64,000 bases of DNA from Limosilactobacillus portuensis. GTDB lineage: Bacteria; Bacillota; Bacilli; Lactobacillales; Lactobacillaceae. The position numbers were made by a program, and so were the translations under genes. Under the pieces are notes generated by a model. That model did no database searches. It saw only the letters and a program-made list of their open reading frames with translations, and was not told the DNA's origin. Each line of letters begins with the position of its first letter. Position 1 is the first letter of the stretch. Positions 23,726 through 33,323 of this stretch are shown here, piece by piece. The stretch lies in NCBI RefSeq assembly GCF_014838735.1, contig NZ_JABUXQ010000001.1:62001-126000 (forward strand), written 5' to 3'.

Positions 23726-25147
23726 ATGGAAAATGAAAAGAAAGGGATCGGTAAAGGCGAATTAATTGCCCTTATTGTTAGTTCCTGTATTGGTACTGGT
23801 ATCTTTGGGATTACCAGTGATGTTGCTGCTGCCGCTGCGCCAGGTCCTGCTCTGTTAGCATGGGTCTTCGTTGGTATCGGATTCTTAATGCTTGTTCTCT
23901 CATTGAACAACTTATCTGAAAAGCGTCCTGACTTAACTGCTGGGATCTTCTCATATGCTGGTGCCGGTTTCGGACCAATGGGTGAATTTATTTCCGGTTG
24001 GTCATACTGGTTATCTGCATGGCTTGGTAACATTGCCTTCGCGACAATGTTGATGAGTTCAATTGGTACTTTCTTCCCAACCTTTAAGGGTGGTCAAAAC
24101 CTACCATCAATTATTGTTGCAATTGTTTTCTGCTGGCTTTTGACAATCCTTGTTAACAATGGTGTGGAAAGTGCGTCCTTCGTAAACATGATTGGGACAA
24201 TCTGCAAGGTCTTACCACTTGTTATCTTCATTATTATCATGGTTGTTTGCTTTAAGGCCGGAATGTTTACCGCAGATTTCTGGGGTCGTGTTGCTAGCAA
24301 TGCTTCAAAGGGAACCACTACTGGTTCTGTTTGGGCACAAATGCAAGGAACATTGATGACTCTGATTTGGGTATTTATCGGTGTTGAAGGTGCCTCTGTT
24401 ATGGCCCACCGTGCTAAGTCACGTTCTGCTGCTCAGCAAGCATCAATTACTGCTTTTGTTCTCTTGGTTGTAATCTATGTTTTGATTTCAATTTTGCCAT
24501 ATGGTGTATTAGACCGTGCACAATTGGCTTCAATGGGTCAACCTGCTATTGGTCACGTTCTTCAAGTAACTGTTGGTACTTGGGGCTCAATTCTGATTAA
24601 CGTTGGTTTGATTATTTCAACCATTGTTTCATGGTTATCATGGACGATGCTGCCAGCTGAAACTACAATGCTGGTTGCTGAAGATAAGGCAATGCCTAAG
24701 GTTTGGGGAAAGGTTAACTCAAAGAACGCACCTACTGCTTCCTTGATGATTACTGCTGTATTGCAAACCATCTTCCTCTTCTCATTGCTTTTCACTGATA
24801 AGGCATATGAATTTGCTTACTCACTTTGTTCTGCTGCTATCTTGTTCTCATACTTATTCGTTGGTCTTTACCAAATGAAGTACAGTTCGGAACATAAAGA
24901 ATGGGGTCAATTCACCATTGGTTTGCTTTCAGCTGCATTCATGTTCGCATGCATGTTCTTGGCTGGTTGGCAAGAAGTATTACTTGTTTCCATCAGTTTC
25001 ATCCCTGGATTTATCATCTATTACCTTGCCTGCCGCGAAAATGACCACAAGATGAGCGCTGCTGAAAAGTGGGTTATGGTATTAATTCTTGTACTTAGTG
25101 TTGTTGCTATTTGGCTTGTTGCTAATGGTACAATCACTGTGGGTTAA
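23726..25147 (+). CDS. arcD: Arginine/ornithine antiporter-type APC permease
   Basis: A 473-residue APC-superfamily permease with about twelve to thirteen helices. The first helix carries SSCIGTGIFG (substrate backbone-binding Gly motif), followed by PGPALLAWVFVG, and GVEGASVMAHRAKSRS in the loop after helix 6, characteristic of basic amino acid/polyamine antiporters. In ADI gene clusters this type exchanges arginine for ornithine, needing no energy. AAAGGGG precedes the ATG; the gene is 13 bases after argR. A shorter paralogue follows immediately. Substrate is inferred from context. Confidence 0.88.
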   Translation: MENEKKGIGKGELIALIVSSCIGTGIFGITSDVAAAAAPGPALLAWVFVGIGFLMLVLSLNNLSEKRPDLTAGIFSYAGAGFGPMGEFISGWSYWLSAWLGNIAFATMLMSSIGTFFPTFKGGQNLPSIIVAIVFCWLLTILVNNGVESASFVNMIGTICKVLPLVIFIIIMVVCFKAGMFTADFWGRVASNASKGTTTGSVWAQMQGTLMTLIWVFIGVEGASVMAHRAKSRSAAQQASITAFVLLVVIYVLISILPYGVLDRAQLASMGQPAIGHVLQVTVGTWGSILINVGLIISTIVSWLSWTMLPAETTMLVAEDKAMPKVWGKVNSKNAPTASLMITAVLQTIFLFSLLFTDKAYEFAYSLCSAAILFSYLFVGLYQMKYSSEHKEWGQFTIGLLSAAFMFACMFLAGWQEVLLVSISFIPGFIIYYLACRENDHKMSAAEKWVMVLILVLSVVAIWLVANGTITVG

Positions 25148-25189
25148 TGTGATATAATAATTGAATAAAAAACAAGTGAGGTGATTAAG

Positions 25190-26585
25190 GTGAAGGAAAA
25201 GAAATTAAATCTATTCCTCTTAATCACCTTAATTGTTGGAACAATAATCGGCGGTGGAATTTTTAATAGTCCCACCGACCTTATTTTAAAGGCTAATCCA
25301 TTAGCAGCGTTAATTGCTTGGATAATTGGCGGGTTCGGAATTTTAATGCTAGCGCTTGTTTTCTATAAGCTAGCAATTATCAAACCAGATCTTAATGGTG
25401 GAATCTATACCTATGCAAAAGAAGGATTTGGTAATTATGTTGGTTTTAATTCGTTTTGGGGTTATTGGTTAGGAGCAATTTTTGGCAATATTGCCTTTAT
25501 TTCTCTCTTCTTTAAGACCCTAAATAGTATGTTGCCACATCAGTTATCGCCTTTTGGATGTTTTATTGGTGGTTCCATTATTTTATGGGGATACACGCTA
25601 ATCGTGTGGCATGGTGTTCGCGAAGTTAGTATTCTTAATTCAGTTATTACGATTGCTAAAGTCTTACCACTGATTTTAGTAATTATTATCGGAATTACGC
25701 TATTCCAGCCACACATCTTTAGCGTTCCGCATTGGACACAGCAATTGGTATCAACTGGGAAAACCGTTAATCTTTCTCAGCAAATTGGTCAATCAATGAG
25801 TACGATTGTTTGGTGCTTTGTGGGGATTGAAGCAGCAGTTTCAATGTCACGCCGAGCAAAGAAACATTCAGAAGTTGGTTTGGCAACGGTGATTAGCTTT
25901 GTCATCGTTTGGAGCTTGTATGTTTTAGTTTCGCTTTTACCAATGGGGATTGTTTCGGCACCCGAATTAAGTACTTCCTCTGTGCCACTGGCAACTGTGC
26001 TTAGTAAAAGCGTCATCGGTAGTTGGGGGTGCATTAATTATTAAAGTCGGATTACTAATTTCGTTGTTAGGAGCATTGTTGAGTTGGTTTATGATTGGTC
26101 CTGAAATTGCTTACGTTACGAGCATGGATCATGCAATGCCCAAACCATTTAAGTTAGTCAACCGGCATAATGTTCCGGGATTTGCATTAATTATCTATAC
26201 GTTAATTATGCAGGTACTCCTAATGGTCCTTCTATTGCCACAGTTACAAACTGCTTATACAATTGCTTATACGTTGGCGACAACAACGACCTTAGTAGCA
26301 TATTTATTATCGTCTTTGTATGGACTCAAACTAGCCTTTAAGGAATCATATGGTTTTGGGTTTAAGATCGTTGCGTTAATCGCGTCTGCCTATGCGATTT
26401 ATACATTATTTGCTACTGGGATTGAATATGCCTTTGCAAGTGCAATTATTTTTTCATTAGGTATTCCAGTTTATTTAGCTGCAAAACCAAAAATGAGAAA
26501 ATATGAAAAAGCAATTGCGTTAGTAATCGGCTTAGCGGGAATTCTAGCTCTAATAATGATCCTTCGTGGAGGAATTAACTTTTAA
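25190..26585 (+). pseudogene. Second arcD-like APC permease, broken by a +1 frameshift
   Basis: Two reading frames together make one APC permease of about 464 residues. The first runs from GTG 25190 (KEKKLNLFLLITLIVGTIIGGGIFN) to a stop at 26042-26044; the second continues at once in another frame (KVGLLISLLGALLSWFMIGPEIAY...) to 26585. The break is at a run of five G (26025-26029): with four G the sequence reads GSWGALIIKVGLLISLLG, exactly the family pattern seen in the preceding arcD. GAGGTG precedes the GTG start, and a possible -10 (TATAAT 25153) lies upstream. Either a pseudogene or a sequencing error in the homopolymer. The intact form would be a paralogous amino acid antiporter. Confidence 0.85.
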
Positions 26586-26587
26586 TG

Positions 26588-26637
26588 AAAACAGGTCCTG
26601 AGAATGCTTACATTCATTCTCAGGACCTGTTTTTATT
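26588..26637. terminator. Strong bidirectional terminator
   Basis: AAACAGGTCCTGAGAATG pairs perfectly with CATTCTCAGGACCTGTTT around an 8-base loop, T on the plus-strand end; the convergent gatD ends three bases further. Confidence 0.93.
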
Positions 26638-26639
26638 AG

Positions 26640-27347
26640 CTAAAATGTTGGTTTAATTATTAACTGTTCTTGGTTACTAAAGTCCTCATTTGGGTATTTT
26701 TTGTGAAGGGCAGCTAACAAAAGATGCTTGGCAATTTCGCCATTCCGGGTAAGAATTGGCCCGTGGAAGTATGAACAATAAACTTCTTTGTAAATTGCTC
26801 CTTCAGTTTTGTCTTGACCATTATTTCCGTGACCAGAGATTACTTTGCCGAGTGGTCGTTCGCCATCGCCTAAGAAGGTCATCCCGTTATGATTTTCAAA
26901 GCCGTGGTATTCGTCACCCGTTTGTTCGTTCTTAATAGTGATGTTACCGATAAAACGGTTGTGATCCTGACTGAGAGTATAGTGAGGGAGAATATTTAAT
27001 CCCGGAATTTTTTCTCCGTTAGCGCCAATATAATATTGACCAAGTAATTGGTAGCCACCACAGATTGCAAGTAATGGTTTTTGATCATCAATAAATTGTT
27101 TAATCCCAGTCTTCTTATTTGGCAGATCCTTTGAAACAACGAATTGTTCATAGTCTTGACCGCCACCAAAAAGGGCCAGGTCAAACTTTGCTGGATCAAA
27201 TTCCTGACCAATACTGATCACTTGAACCGTAATGTCAGCATCCATCTGTTTAGCATAGTACTGTAAAGCAATAATATTACCGACATCGCTATAAGTGTTT
27301 AGTAGATTTCCGTACAGGTGTGCAAGATTAAGATGATATTTTGCCAT
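26640..27347 (-). CDS. gatD: Lipid II isoglutaminyl synthase, glutaminase subunit
   Basis: A 235-residue class I glutamine amidotransferase-like protein. The nucleophile Cys96 lies in AICGGYQLLG and the catalytic His in YFHGPIL; FGGGQDYEQ and HNGMTFLG are further GatD landmarks. It supplies ammonia to MurT, which amidates the alpha-carboxyl of D-glutamate in lipid II, a modification needed for efficient cross-linking in Gram-positive bacteria. The start ATG overlaps the murT stop by one base, so the two subunits are translationally coupled in equal amounts, as in Staphylococcus and Streptococcus. Confidence 0.94.
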   Translation of the reverse strand: MAKYHLNLAHLYGNLLNTYSDVGNIIALQYYAKQMDADITVQVISIGQEFDPAKFDLALFGGGQDYEQFVVSKDLPNKKTGIKQFIDDQKPLLAICGGYQLLGQYYIGANGEKIPGLNILPHYTLSQDHNRFIGNITIKNEQTGDEYHGFENHNGMTFLGDGERPLGKVISGHGNNGQDKTEGAIYKEVYCSYFHGPILTRNGEIAKHLLLAALHKKYPNEDFSNQEQLIIKPTF

Positions 27348-28684
27348 TAATCCATTCCTCCCTTAATGTAGCCCTTTTCTGCCAGTTGTTTTCGTAATTG
27401 CAGAACTGCAGTGTAGGTAGCTAGGATATAGACATGCTTTGTCGGCATTTCTTTAATTTTAGCAATTACGTGAGTTAAATCAGGCTCGTGCCACATGCTG
27501 TCGACGCCGGCCATTGTAAGTCGGGTAGTGATATCTTTATAACGTTCACCACCGGTCATATATTGAGGAATATTATGCTGAACCAGCTTTTCAAAGTTAC
27601 CATCCCAGATCCAACTAGTATCAATCCCGTCAGCATAGTTAGCATTTAAAAGAAAAGCAAAGCTAAAGGGCTGGGGATCAGTTTCAATCATATCAAGGAC
27701 CTGGTTTAACCCAACCGGATTTTTAACCAAAATTAACGTAACTTCTTTACCATCTACATTAATGACTTCTTGACGACCGAAGACCCGTTCATCAGATTCA
27801 AAGGCATCTTTAATTTGGGCTTGGCTAACCCCGAGAAATCTTCCTAACGCATAGGCTGCTAAGGCATTATAGATATTATAGAGACCGCCGATACCGATTT
27901 TGTATTTTTCACCATCAAGTTCAAAGGTTGAGCTAGTTGGCGTCAGTTGATCAATTTTTGTGACAGCATAAGTCAGCTTTGGCCGTTTAAATCCACAATG
28001 AGGACAGAAATAATCACCAAGATTAGCATAAGTTCGCATTCGATATTTTAGGATGTGCTGACACTTAGGACAAAGAAGGCCGTCCGTGTTAGCTGGCGCA
28101 TCGAATGGTTCCCGTTGCTCGTGATTAAACCCATAGTAAATAATGGGATTAGGTAAATCGTGAGAATTAAACAACTGTTCGTCACCGTTAGCAATAATTG
28201 TTGCCTTTGGAGCTAATTTAACCCCGTTAAGAATTTTTTGGTATGTGGTGTAGATTTCCCCATATCGATCCATTTGATCACGGAAAATATTAGTGAAGAT
28301 AAAAGCAATTGGTGTGATATACTTAGTGACCTTTACCACGTTTGCCTCATCAACTTCAAGTACTGCCAACCCTTTTTTCTTTGGCCGTGGTGCCGTAATG
28401 AAAGTAGTAACGATTCCTTGTTCCATGTTTGAACCGGTTGGGTTGGTCAATACTTGGTCGTATTTTTCGCGGAGAACCCTAACACTTAAAGAAGTTGTTA
28501 AGGTCTTGCCGTTAGTACCAGTGACAATTACTAAATCATACTTTTTACTGAATGCTTGCAGAATATTAGGGTCAAGCTTTAATGTTAATTTCCCGGGTAA
28601 TGAACTCCCGCCATTCATGAAGGTGTGGAGAAACCAGTAGCTTGACCGACCAGCTGCTTCAGCAAATGAACTGCGTAATGACAT
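27347..28684 (-). CDS. murT: Lipid II isoglutaminyl synthase, Mur-ligase-like subunit
   Basis: A 445-residue Mur-ligase-fold enzyme: P-loop TGTNGKTLTT at 55-64, central ATPase domain, and a zinc ribbon insertion with two CxxC pairs (CPKCQ and CPHCG, roughly residues 206-233), which distinguishes MurT from other Mur ligases. The C-terminal domain (Mur_ligase_C/DUF1727-like) follows. With GatD it forms D-isoglutamine on lipid II. It is the first gene of the two-gene operon; AAAGGA upstream of ATG 28684 is the ribosome-binding site. All motifs are intact. Confidence 0.94.
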   Translation of the reverse strand: MSLRSSFAEAAGRSSYWFLHTFMNGGSSLPGKLTLKLDPNILQAFSKKYDLVIVTGTNGKTLTTSLSVRVLREKYDQVLTNPTGSNMEQGIVTTFITAPRPKKKGLAVLEVDEANVVKVTKYITPIAFIFTNIFRDQMDRYGEIYTTYQKILNGVKLAPKATIIANGDEQLFNSHDLPNPIIYYGFNHEQREPFDAPANTDGLLCPKCQHILKYRMRTYANLGDYFCPHCGFKRPKLTYAVTKIDQLTPTSSTFELDGEKYKIGIGGLYNIYNALAAYALGRFLGVSQAQIKDAFESDERVFGRQEVINVDGKEVTLILVKNPVGLNQVLDMIETDPQPFSFAFLLNANYADGIDTSWIWDGNFEKLVQHNIPQYMTGGERYKDITTRLTMAGVDSMWHEPDLTHVIAKIKEMPTKHVYILATYTAVLQLRKQLAEKGYIKGGMD

Positions 28685-28859
28685 GTATTAAAAATCCTTT
28701 CACCGAAATTAGATTACGACTAATTTTAATCTTTAATTGATTAAAAGAAAAGTGTTTCGGATTAATATTAAGAAACCATTACTCACTAGCTAAGTATTTA
28801 AATGAAAAATGCTTTCAGATATAATAGATTTATCTATGTGTATAAAAGGAGTGCGAATT

Positions 28860-29447
28860 GTGGCGCAACTATTTTTTAAGTATGGCGCAATGAATTCTGG
28901 AAAGTCTATTGATATCCTGAAGGTTGCTCATAATTATGAGGAGCAAGGTAAAAAAGTAGTCTTGCTAACCAGCGGGGTTGATGACCGTTCCGGAAGAGGT
29001 GTAATTGCAAGTCGAATTGGTCTTTCACGTAAAGTTCAACCTGTAATGGCGGACACGGATATTTATGACTATGTTCGTCAAATGAATGAAAAAATATATT
29101 GCGTTTTGATTGATGAGGCACAATTCTTAAAGAAGAGACATGTTCTTCAACTAATCAAGATTGTTGATGAGCTTCACATTCCGGTAATGACGTTTGGCCT
29201 AAAGAATGACTTTAAAAACGAATTATTCGAGGGGTCAAAGTACTTACTAATCTATGCCGACAAAATTGAAGAAATGAAGACAATTTGTTGGTTCTGCGGG
29301 AAAAAGGCAACGATGAATTTACGGGTTCATAATGGACAACCAGTTTATGAAGGTGAGCAGGTTCAAATTGGTGGTAATGAGTCGTATTATCCAGTTTGTC
29401 GTTACCATTATTTCCATCCAAAAATACAGGAAAAAGGAGAAAAGTAA
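28860..29447 (+). CDS. tdk: Thymidine kinase
   Basis: A 195-residue type II thymidine kinase phosphorylating thymidine in the salvage route. P-loop GAMNSGKS at 9-16, Walker B with catalytic Glu in LIDEAQFL, and a structural zinc site from CWFC and the C-terminal CRYHYF. GTG at 28860 was chosen because AAAGGAG stands eight bases before it and the protein then begins at the conserved (M)AQLFFKYG; an upstream in-frame ATG at 28809 lies in the promoter (-10 TATAAT 28820-28825). It heads a run tdk-prfA-prmC-sua5, a gene order common in lactobacilli. Confidence 0.95.
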   Translation: MAQLFFKYGAMNSGKSIDILKVAHNYEEQGKKVVLLTSGVDDRSGRGVIASRIGLSRKVQPVMADTDIYDYVRQMNEKIYCVLIDEAQFLKKRHVLQLIKIVDELHIPVMTFGLKNDFKNELFEGSKYLLIYADKIEEMKTICWFCGKKATMNLRVHNGQPVYEGEQVQIGGNESYYPVCRYHYFHPKIQEKGEK

Positions 29448-29450
29448 CCT

Positions 29451-30539
29451 ATGGAAATGGCTGAAATTTTCGATAAGCTGCAAGCTGTAGCTGACCGATA
29501 TGACGAATTAAATGAGCTGATTAGTGATCCTGAAGTGATTGCTGATTCACAACGGTTTATGAAACTTTCTAAAGAAGAGGGGAGTCTACGAGAAACTGTT
29601 GAAAAGTATAATGAGTATAAAAAGGTGACGCAGACAATTAGCGATGATGAGGAATTGTTACGGGAGAGCGATGATCCTGATCTAACTGAATTAACAAAAG
29701 ATGAATTAAGTAGCGCTAAGGATCAACAAGCTAAATTAGAAAAAGAATTGGAAATCCTTTTAATTCCAAAAGATCCAAATGATGATAAAAACATTATTAT
29801 GGAAATCCGTGGTGCCGCTGGTGGGGATGAAGCGAGCCTATTTGCGGCTGACCTTTACAACATGTACCTTCACTATGCTGAAAACCAGGGATGGAAGGTC
29901 GAAGTCGTTGATAAGAGTGAAACGGAAGTCGGTGGCTTTAAGGAAATTGCTTTGATGATTACCGGTGATAAGGTTTACTCAAAACTAAAATTTGAAAACG
30001 GGGCTCACCGGGTTCAACGGGTGCCAGTTACCGAATCTGCTGGACGGGTACATACTTCTACCGCTACTGTTGGGGTAATGCCAGAAGCAGAGGATGTTGA
30101 CGTTGATATTGATCCAAAAGATATTCGGGTTGATGTTTACCGTTCAAGTGGTGCTGGTGGTCAACACGTTAACAAAACTTCATCAGCAGTGCGGATGACT
30201 CACTTGCCGACGGGAATTGTTGTTGCCATGCAGGATGAGCGGTCACAGCAACAAAACCGGGCCAAGGCCATGCGGATTTTGAAATCCCGGGTTTATGACT
30301 ACTACCAACAAAAAGAGCAAAGCGCATACGATGCCAAGCGAAAAGATGCGATTGGAACGGGTGATCGTTCTGAACGAATTCGGACGTATAATTATCCTCA
30401 AAACCGGGTTACGGATCACCGAATCGGTTTAACCCTCAATAAGCTTGATAAAATTATGTCAGGTGATCTTGACGAGATTATCGAGGCATTAATTGTTGCT
30501 GACCAAACGAAGAAATTGGAACAATTACGGAATGAATAA
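29451..30539 (+). CDS. prfA: Peptide chain release factor 1
   Basis: A 362-residue class I release factor reading UAA and UAG. The catalytic GGQ is in [16 protein letters not shown], the site methylated by the product of the next gene. The PxT-type anticodon region ([13 protein letters not shown]) is present, as in RF1 rather than RF2. AAAGGAG lies eleven bases before ATG 29451. It starts three bases after tdk and overlaps prmC by eight bases, so release factor and its methylase are coupled. Confidence 0.97.
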   Translation: MEMAEIFDKLQAVADRYDELNELISDPEVIADSQRFMKLSKEEGSLRETVEKYNEYKKVTQTISDDEELLRESDDPDLTELTKDELSSAKDQQAKLEKELEILLIPKDPNDDKNIIMEIRGAAGGDEASLFAADLYNMYLHYAENQGWKVEVVDKSETEVGGFKEIALMITGDKVYSKLKFENGAHRVQRVPVTESAGRVHTSTATVGVMPEAEDVDVDIDPKDIRVDVYRSSGAGGQHVNKTSSAVRMTHLPTGIVVAMQDERSQQQNRAKAMRILKSRVYDYYQQKEQSAYDAKRKDAIGTGDRSERIRTYNYPQNRVTDHRIGLTLNKLDKIMSGDLDEIIEALIVADQTKKLEQLRNE

Positions 30540-31392
30540 TCAAACTTATTTCGCTGCACAACGCTGGGCAAAGGAACAATTAAGTGGACAAAATATTGAT
30601 CCCGGCTCACCTCGATTTCTTTTAAAAGAGCGTCACGGTTGGGATGATACCCACCTACTGGTTCATAATCGCGAATTGATGCCAGATGATGAATGGCAAT
30701 GGTTTCAGGGGGCAGTTAGGCGCTTGCTAAATGATGAGCCTGCTCAGTATATTGTTGGAAGTGCTCCGTTTTACGGAAGAACATTCATTATTAATCATGA
30801 TGTCCTGATTCCAGAAGCCGAGACTGCAGAGCTAGTTGATTGGGTCTTGAAGGAAAATTCTTCTGCCCCGTTAAAAGTTCTTGATTTAGGAACCGGGAGC
30901 GGGGTAATCGGAATTACCTTGGCTCTGGAGCGTCCGCAATGGGATGTTACATTAAGTGATGTCTCACCCGCGGCTTTGATGGTCGCACAAAAAAACATGC
31001 AGCGGTTTAACCTTAATTTAAGGCTGGTGCAAAGCGACCTTTTTGCTAACCTGGTTAATGAAAAGTATGATTTGATTGTTACTAATCCACCATATATTTC
31101 TCATGATGCTACTGCGCTGATGGATAGGTCAGTTTTGAAATATGAACCTAAATTAGCACTCTTTGCCGATGAGAATGGGCTAGGATTTTATCATCGTTTA
31201 TTTGCAACGATTGCTAGTCATTTGACTTCGCAAGGGCAGTTATTTGGTGAAACTGGTTTTGATCAGGAACAAGCAATTCAAGAATTATTGCATCGGGTAG
31301 ATAGCACTGCCCAAATTGAACCACGGCATGACGTTGCTGGGAAGATGAGGATGATACACGTATGGGATTTTTCAAACGTAGGAGGAAATTAG
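30532..31392 (+). CDS. prmC: Release factor glutamine N5-methyltransferase
   Basis: A 286-residue SAM-dependent methyltransferase (HemK/PrmC) that methylates the Gln of the GGQ motif of RF1 and RF2. An N-terminal helical domain (about 1-80) precedes the Rossmann domain with SAM-binding [10 protein letters not shown] and the catalytic TNPPYIS. ATG 30532 overlaps the end of prfA; the longer frame has no support. It is translationally coupled to prfA and followed by sua5. Confidence 0.95.
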   Translation: MNNQTYFAAQRWAKEQLSGQNIDPGSPRFLLKERHGWDDTHLLVHNRELMPDDEWQWFQGAVRRLLNDEPAQYIVGSAPFYGRTFIINHDVLIPEAETAELVDWVLKENSSAPLKVLDLGTGSGVIGITLALERPQWDVTLSDVSPAALMVAQKNMQRFNLNLRLVQSDLFANLVNEKYDLIVTNPPYISHDATALMDRSVLKYEPKLALFADENGLGFYHRLFATIASHLTSQGQLFGETGFDQEQAIQELLHRVDSTAQIEPRHDVAGKMRMIHVWDFSNVGGN

Positions 31393-31397
31393 AAAGA

Positions 31398-32417
31398 ATG
31401 GATACGGGGATTTTTCATTTAGATGAAATTAATCAAGCGGCGAAAGCCATTCAAGATGGCAAATTAGTTGCATTTCCTACCGAAACTGTTTATGGGCTAG
31501 GAGCAGATGCGACTAACGAAGCGGCAGTAAAAAATGTCTATTTGGCAAAGGGACGTCCAAGTGATAACCCGCTAATTGTTCACGTTGCCTCAATTGAGAT
31601 GGTAGAGAAATATGCAAGTGAGATTCCAGATAACGCCCGAAAGTTAATGAAGGAATTTTGGCCAGGCTCGCTTACAATTATCCTAAATATTAAGAAGGGG
31701 GTTCTTTCAAAGACCGTTACTGGGGGCCTTTCAACGGTAGCTTTCCGTTTTCCTGATTGTCAACCAACACTTGATTTAATTAAAGAAGCCGGAGTACCGA
31801 TCGTTGGTCCATCAGCCAATACTTCTGGGAAACCTAGTCCAACAACTGCCCAGCACGTTTATCATGACCTTCACGGGAAAATTGCGGGAATAATTGATAA
31901 TGGTCCTACTCGAGTGGGGGTTGAATCAACGGTCCTTGATATGTCAACTGATCAGCCCGTTATTTTACGTCCTGGGGCAGTAACGAAGCACCAAATTGAA
32001 GAAGTAATTGGTTCGATTGACTTGAATCATCACCATGTTGGTAAAAATGAAACCCCTAAGGCGCCGGGAATGAAGTATAAGCACTATGCTCCTAACGCTC
32101 AGGTTTACATTGTTGATGAGGGAACCGACTGGAAACAGGTTGTTGATTGGATTAAGCAACAGCCATTTGATGTTGGAATGATGGCAGAAGAAAAAATCTT
32201 GCAACAGTCGACTCTACCAATGAATGCAATTCAATTTTCGTTAGGGAAGAATGTTGCTGATGCAAGTGCTCGTTTATTTGATGGTTTACGTCAGTTTGAT
32301 GATCAACCGAATGTTAAGGCAATTGTTACCCAAGCATTCCCGGCAAAGGATCTTGGTCGGGCATACATGAACCGGTTGAATAAGTCAGCTGGTGGCGAAC
32401 ATTTTGCAACAAAATAA
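31398..32417 (+). CDS. sua5: L-threonylcarbamoyladenylate synthase
   Basis: A 339-residue Sua5/YwlC-type enzyme making threonylcarbamoyl-AMP for the t6A37 modification of ANN-decoding tRNAs. The YrdC domain (about 10-200) shows FPTETVYGLGADA, KGRPSDNPLIVHV, PGSLTIIL and GPSANTSGKPSPT; a linker with APGMKYKHYAP leads to the Sua5 C-terminal domain, so this is the long form. ATG 31398 lies six bases after prmC; GGAGG is 12 bases before it. It closes the tdk-prfA-prmC run, with a terminator after it. Confidence 0.94.
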   Translation: MDTGIFHLDEINQAAKAIQDGKLVAFPTETVYGLGADATNEAAVKNVYLAKGRPSDNPLIVHVASIEMVEKYASEIPDNARKLMKEFWPGSLTIILNIKKGVLSKTVTGGLSTVAFRFPDCQPTLDLIKEAGVPIVGPSANTSGKPSPTTAQHVYHDLHGKIAGIIDNGPTRVGVESTVLDMSTDQPVILRPGAVTKHQIEEVIGSIDLNHHHVGKNETPKAPGMKYKHYAPNAQVYIVDEGTDWKQVVDWIKQQPFDVGMMAEEKILQQSTLPMNAIQFSLGKNVADASARLFDGLRQFDDQPNVKAIVTQAFPAKDLGRAYMNRLNKSAGGEHFATK

Positions 32418-32425
32418 AAAAATTA

Positions 32426-32456
32426 CCTATTTGTTTATCAAATAGGCATTTTTTTT
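32426..32456 (+). terminator. Terminator after sua5
   Basis: CCTATTTG (32426-32433), loop TTTAT, CAAATAGG (32439-32446), then a run of T. Confidence 0.85.
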
Positions 32457-32494
32457 GGTAAAATAGGGAAGAAATTCAAAGGAGTGTATTAGGC

Positions 32495-33130
32495 ATGGGT
32501 AAATTTGAAGTGATGGATCACCCATTGATCCAACACAAATTGACAATGATTCGGGATAAGAACGTTGGGACAAAGTTTTTCCGGGAAACGGTAAAGGAAA
32601 TTTCGACATTGATGGCATATGAAGTTGCTCGTGATATGCCATTGAAGGATGTTGAAGTTGAAACACCAATTGCCAAGACAACTAAGAAGGAATTAGCGGG
32701 GAAGAAAGTAGCAATTATCCCAATTCTTCGTGCTGGCCTAGGAATGGTTGATGGAATGACTGATTTGATTCCAGCTGCCAAGATTGGCTTTATCGGGATG
32801 TACCGTGATGAAGAAACGCTAAAGCCACATGAATACTTTGTAAAGTTACCAAATGACATTACTGAACGGCAATTATTCATTGTTGATCCAATGTTAGCAA
32901 CTGGTGGTTCAGCAATGATGGCAATTGAAGCATTGAAGAAGCGCGGTTGTTCTGAAAAGAACATGAAGTTTGCATGTTTAGTTGCTGCTCCAGAAGGGGT
33001 TAAGGCTGTTCGTGAAGCTTACCCAGACGTAGATATCTACGCTGCTGGGCTTGATGATCACTTAAATAAGGATGGTTACATTGTTCCGGGATTAGGTGAT
33101 GCTGGTGACCGTCTCTTTGGTACAAAGTAA
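32495..33130 (+). CDS. upp: Uracil phosphoribosyltransferase
   Basis: A 211-residue enzyme converting uracil and PRPP to UMP in pyrimidine salvage. The PRPP-binding loop is [13 protein letters not shown] (about 130-142); RAGLGMVDG and the C-terminal [14 protein letters not shown] are family hallmarks. The full family length is present and AAAGGAG precedes the ATG. It is monocistronic between two terminators. It works with the uracil permease 4 kb downstream. Confidence 0.97.
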   Translation: MGKFEVMDHPLIQHKLTMIRDKNVGTKFFRETVKEISTLMAYEVARDMPLKDVEVETPIAKTTKKELAGKKVAIIPILRAGLGMVDGMTDLIPAAKIGFIGMYRDEETLKPHEYFVKLPNDITERQLFIVDPMLATGGSAMMAIEALKKRGCSEKNMKFACLVAAPEGVKAVREAYPDVDIYAAGLDDHLNKDGYIVPGLGDAGDRLFGTK

Positions 33131-33142
33131 CTTTGATTAGAC

Positions 33143-33217
33143 TCGGTAAGTTAAAAAATACCGATTATGGAAAGAGATCGAGAAAAAGCAAAATAGTTTT
33201 TTCTCGGTCTTTTTTTG
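33143..33217 (+). terminator. Terminator region after upp
   Basis: A first small hairpin CGGTA/TACCG lies at 33144-33162; the main terminator is AGATCGAGAAAAA (33175-33187) pairing with TTTTTTCTCGGTCT (33197-33210) followed by seven T. Confidence 0.85.
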
Positions 33218-33276
33218 TCTCTTCTTTAAATTCTAAATGGGTATTTATTGAACTGGTCATTAAGAAAAGATTCTCC

Positions 33277-33298
33277 TATAATAGATGTAAACCGGTTT
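33277..33298 (+). promoter_or_regulatory. ptsI promoter with AAACCGGTTT palindrome at the start site
   Basis: -10 TATAAT (33277-33282) and, seven bases on, AAACCGGTTT (33289-33298), a perfect 10-bp palindrome within TGTAAACCGGTTTC. It resembles a cre with a shifted centre (CCGG instead of CG) and lies over the expected transcription start. A LacI/CcpA-type protein is a guess. Confidence 0.45.
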
Positions 33299-33323
33299 CT
33301 TTAAAGAGGGTAAGCAGATAGAA

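Noticed and set aside
32518-32964. A 148-codon open frame antisense to upp
   Set aside because: It lies wholly inside a well-conserved gene, has no ribosome-binding site and its composition mirrors upp codon bias; a shadow frame.
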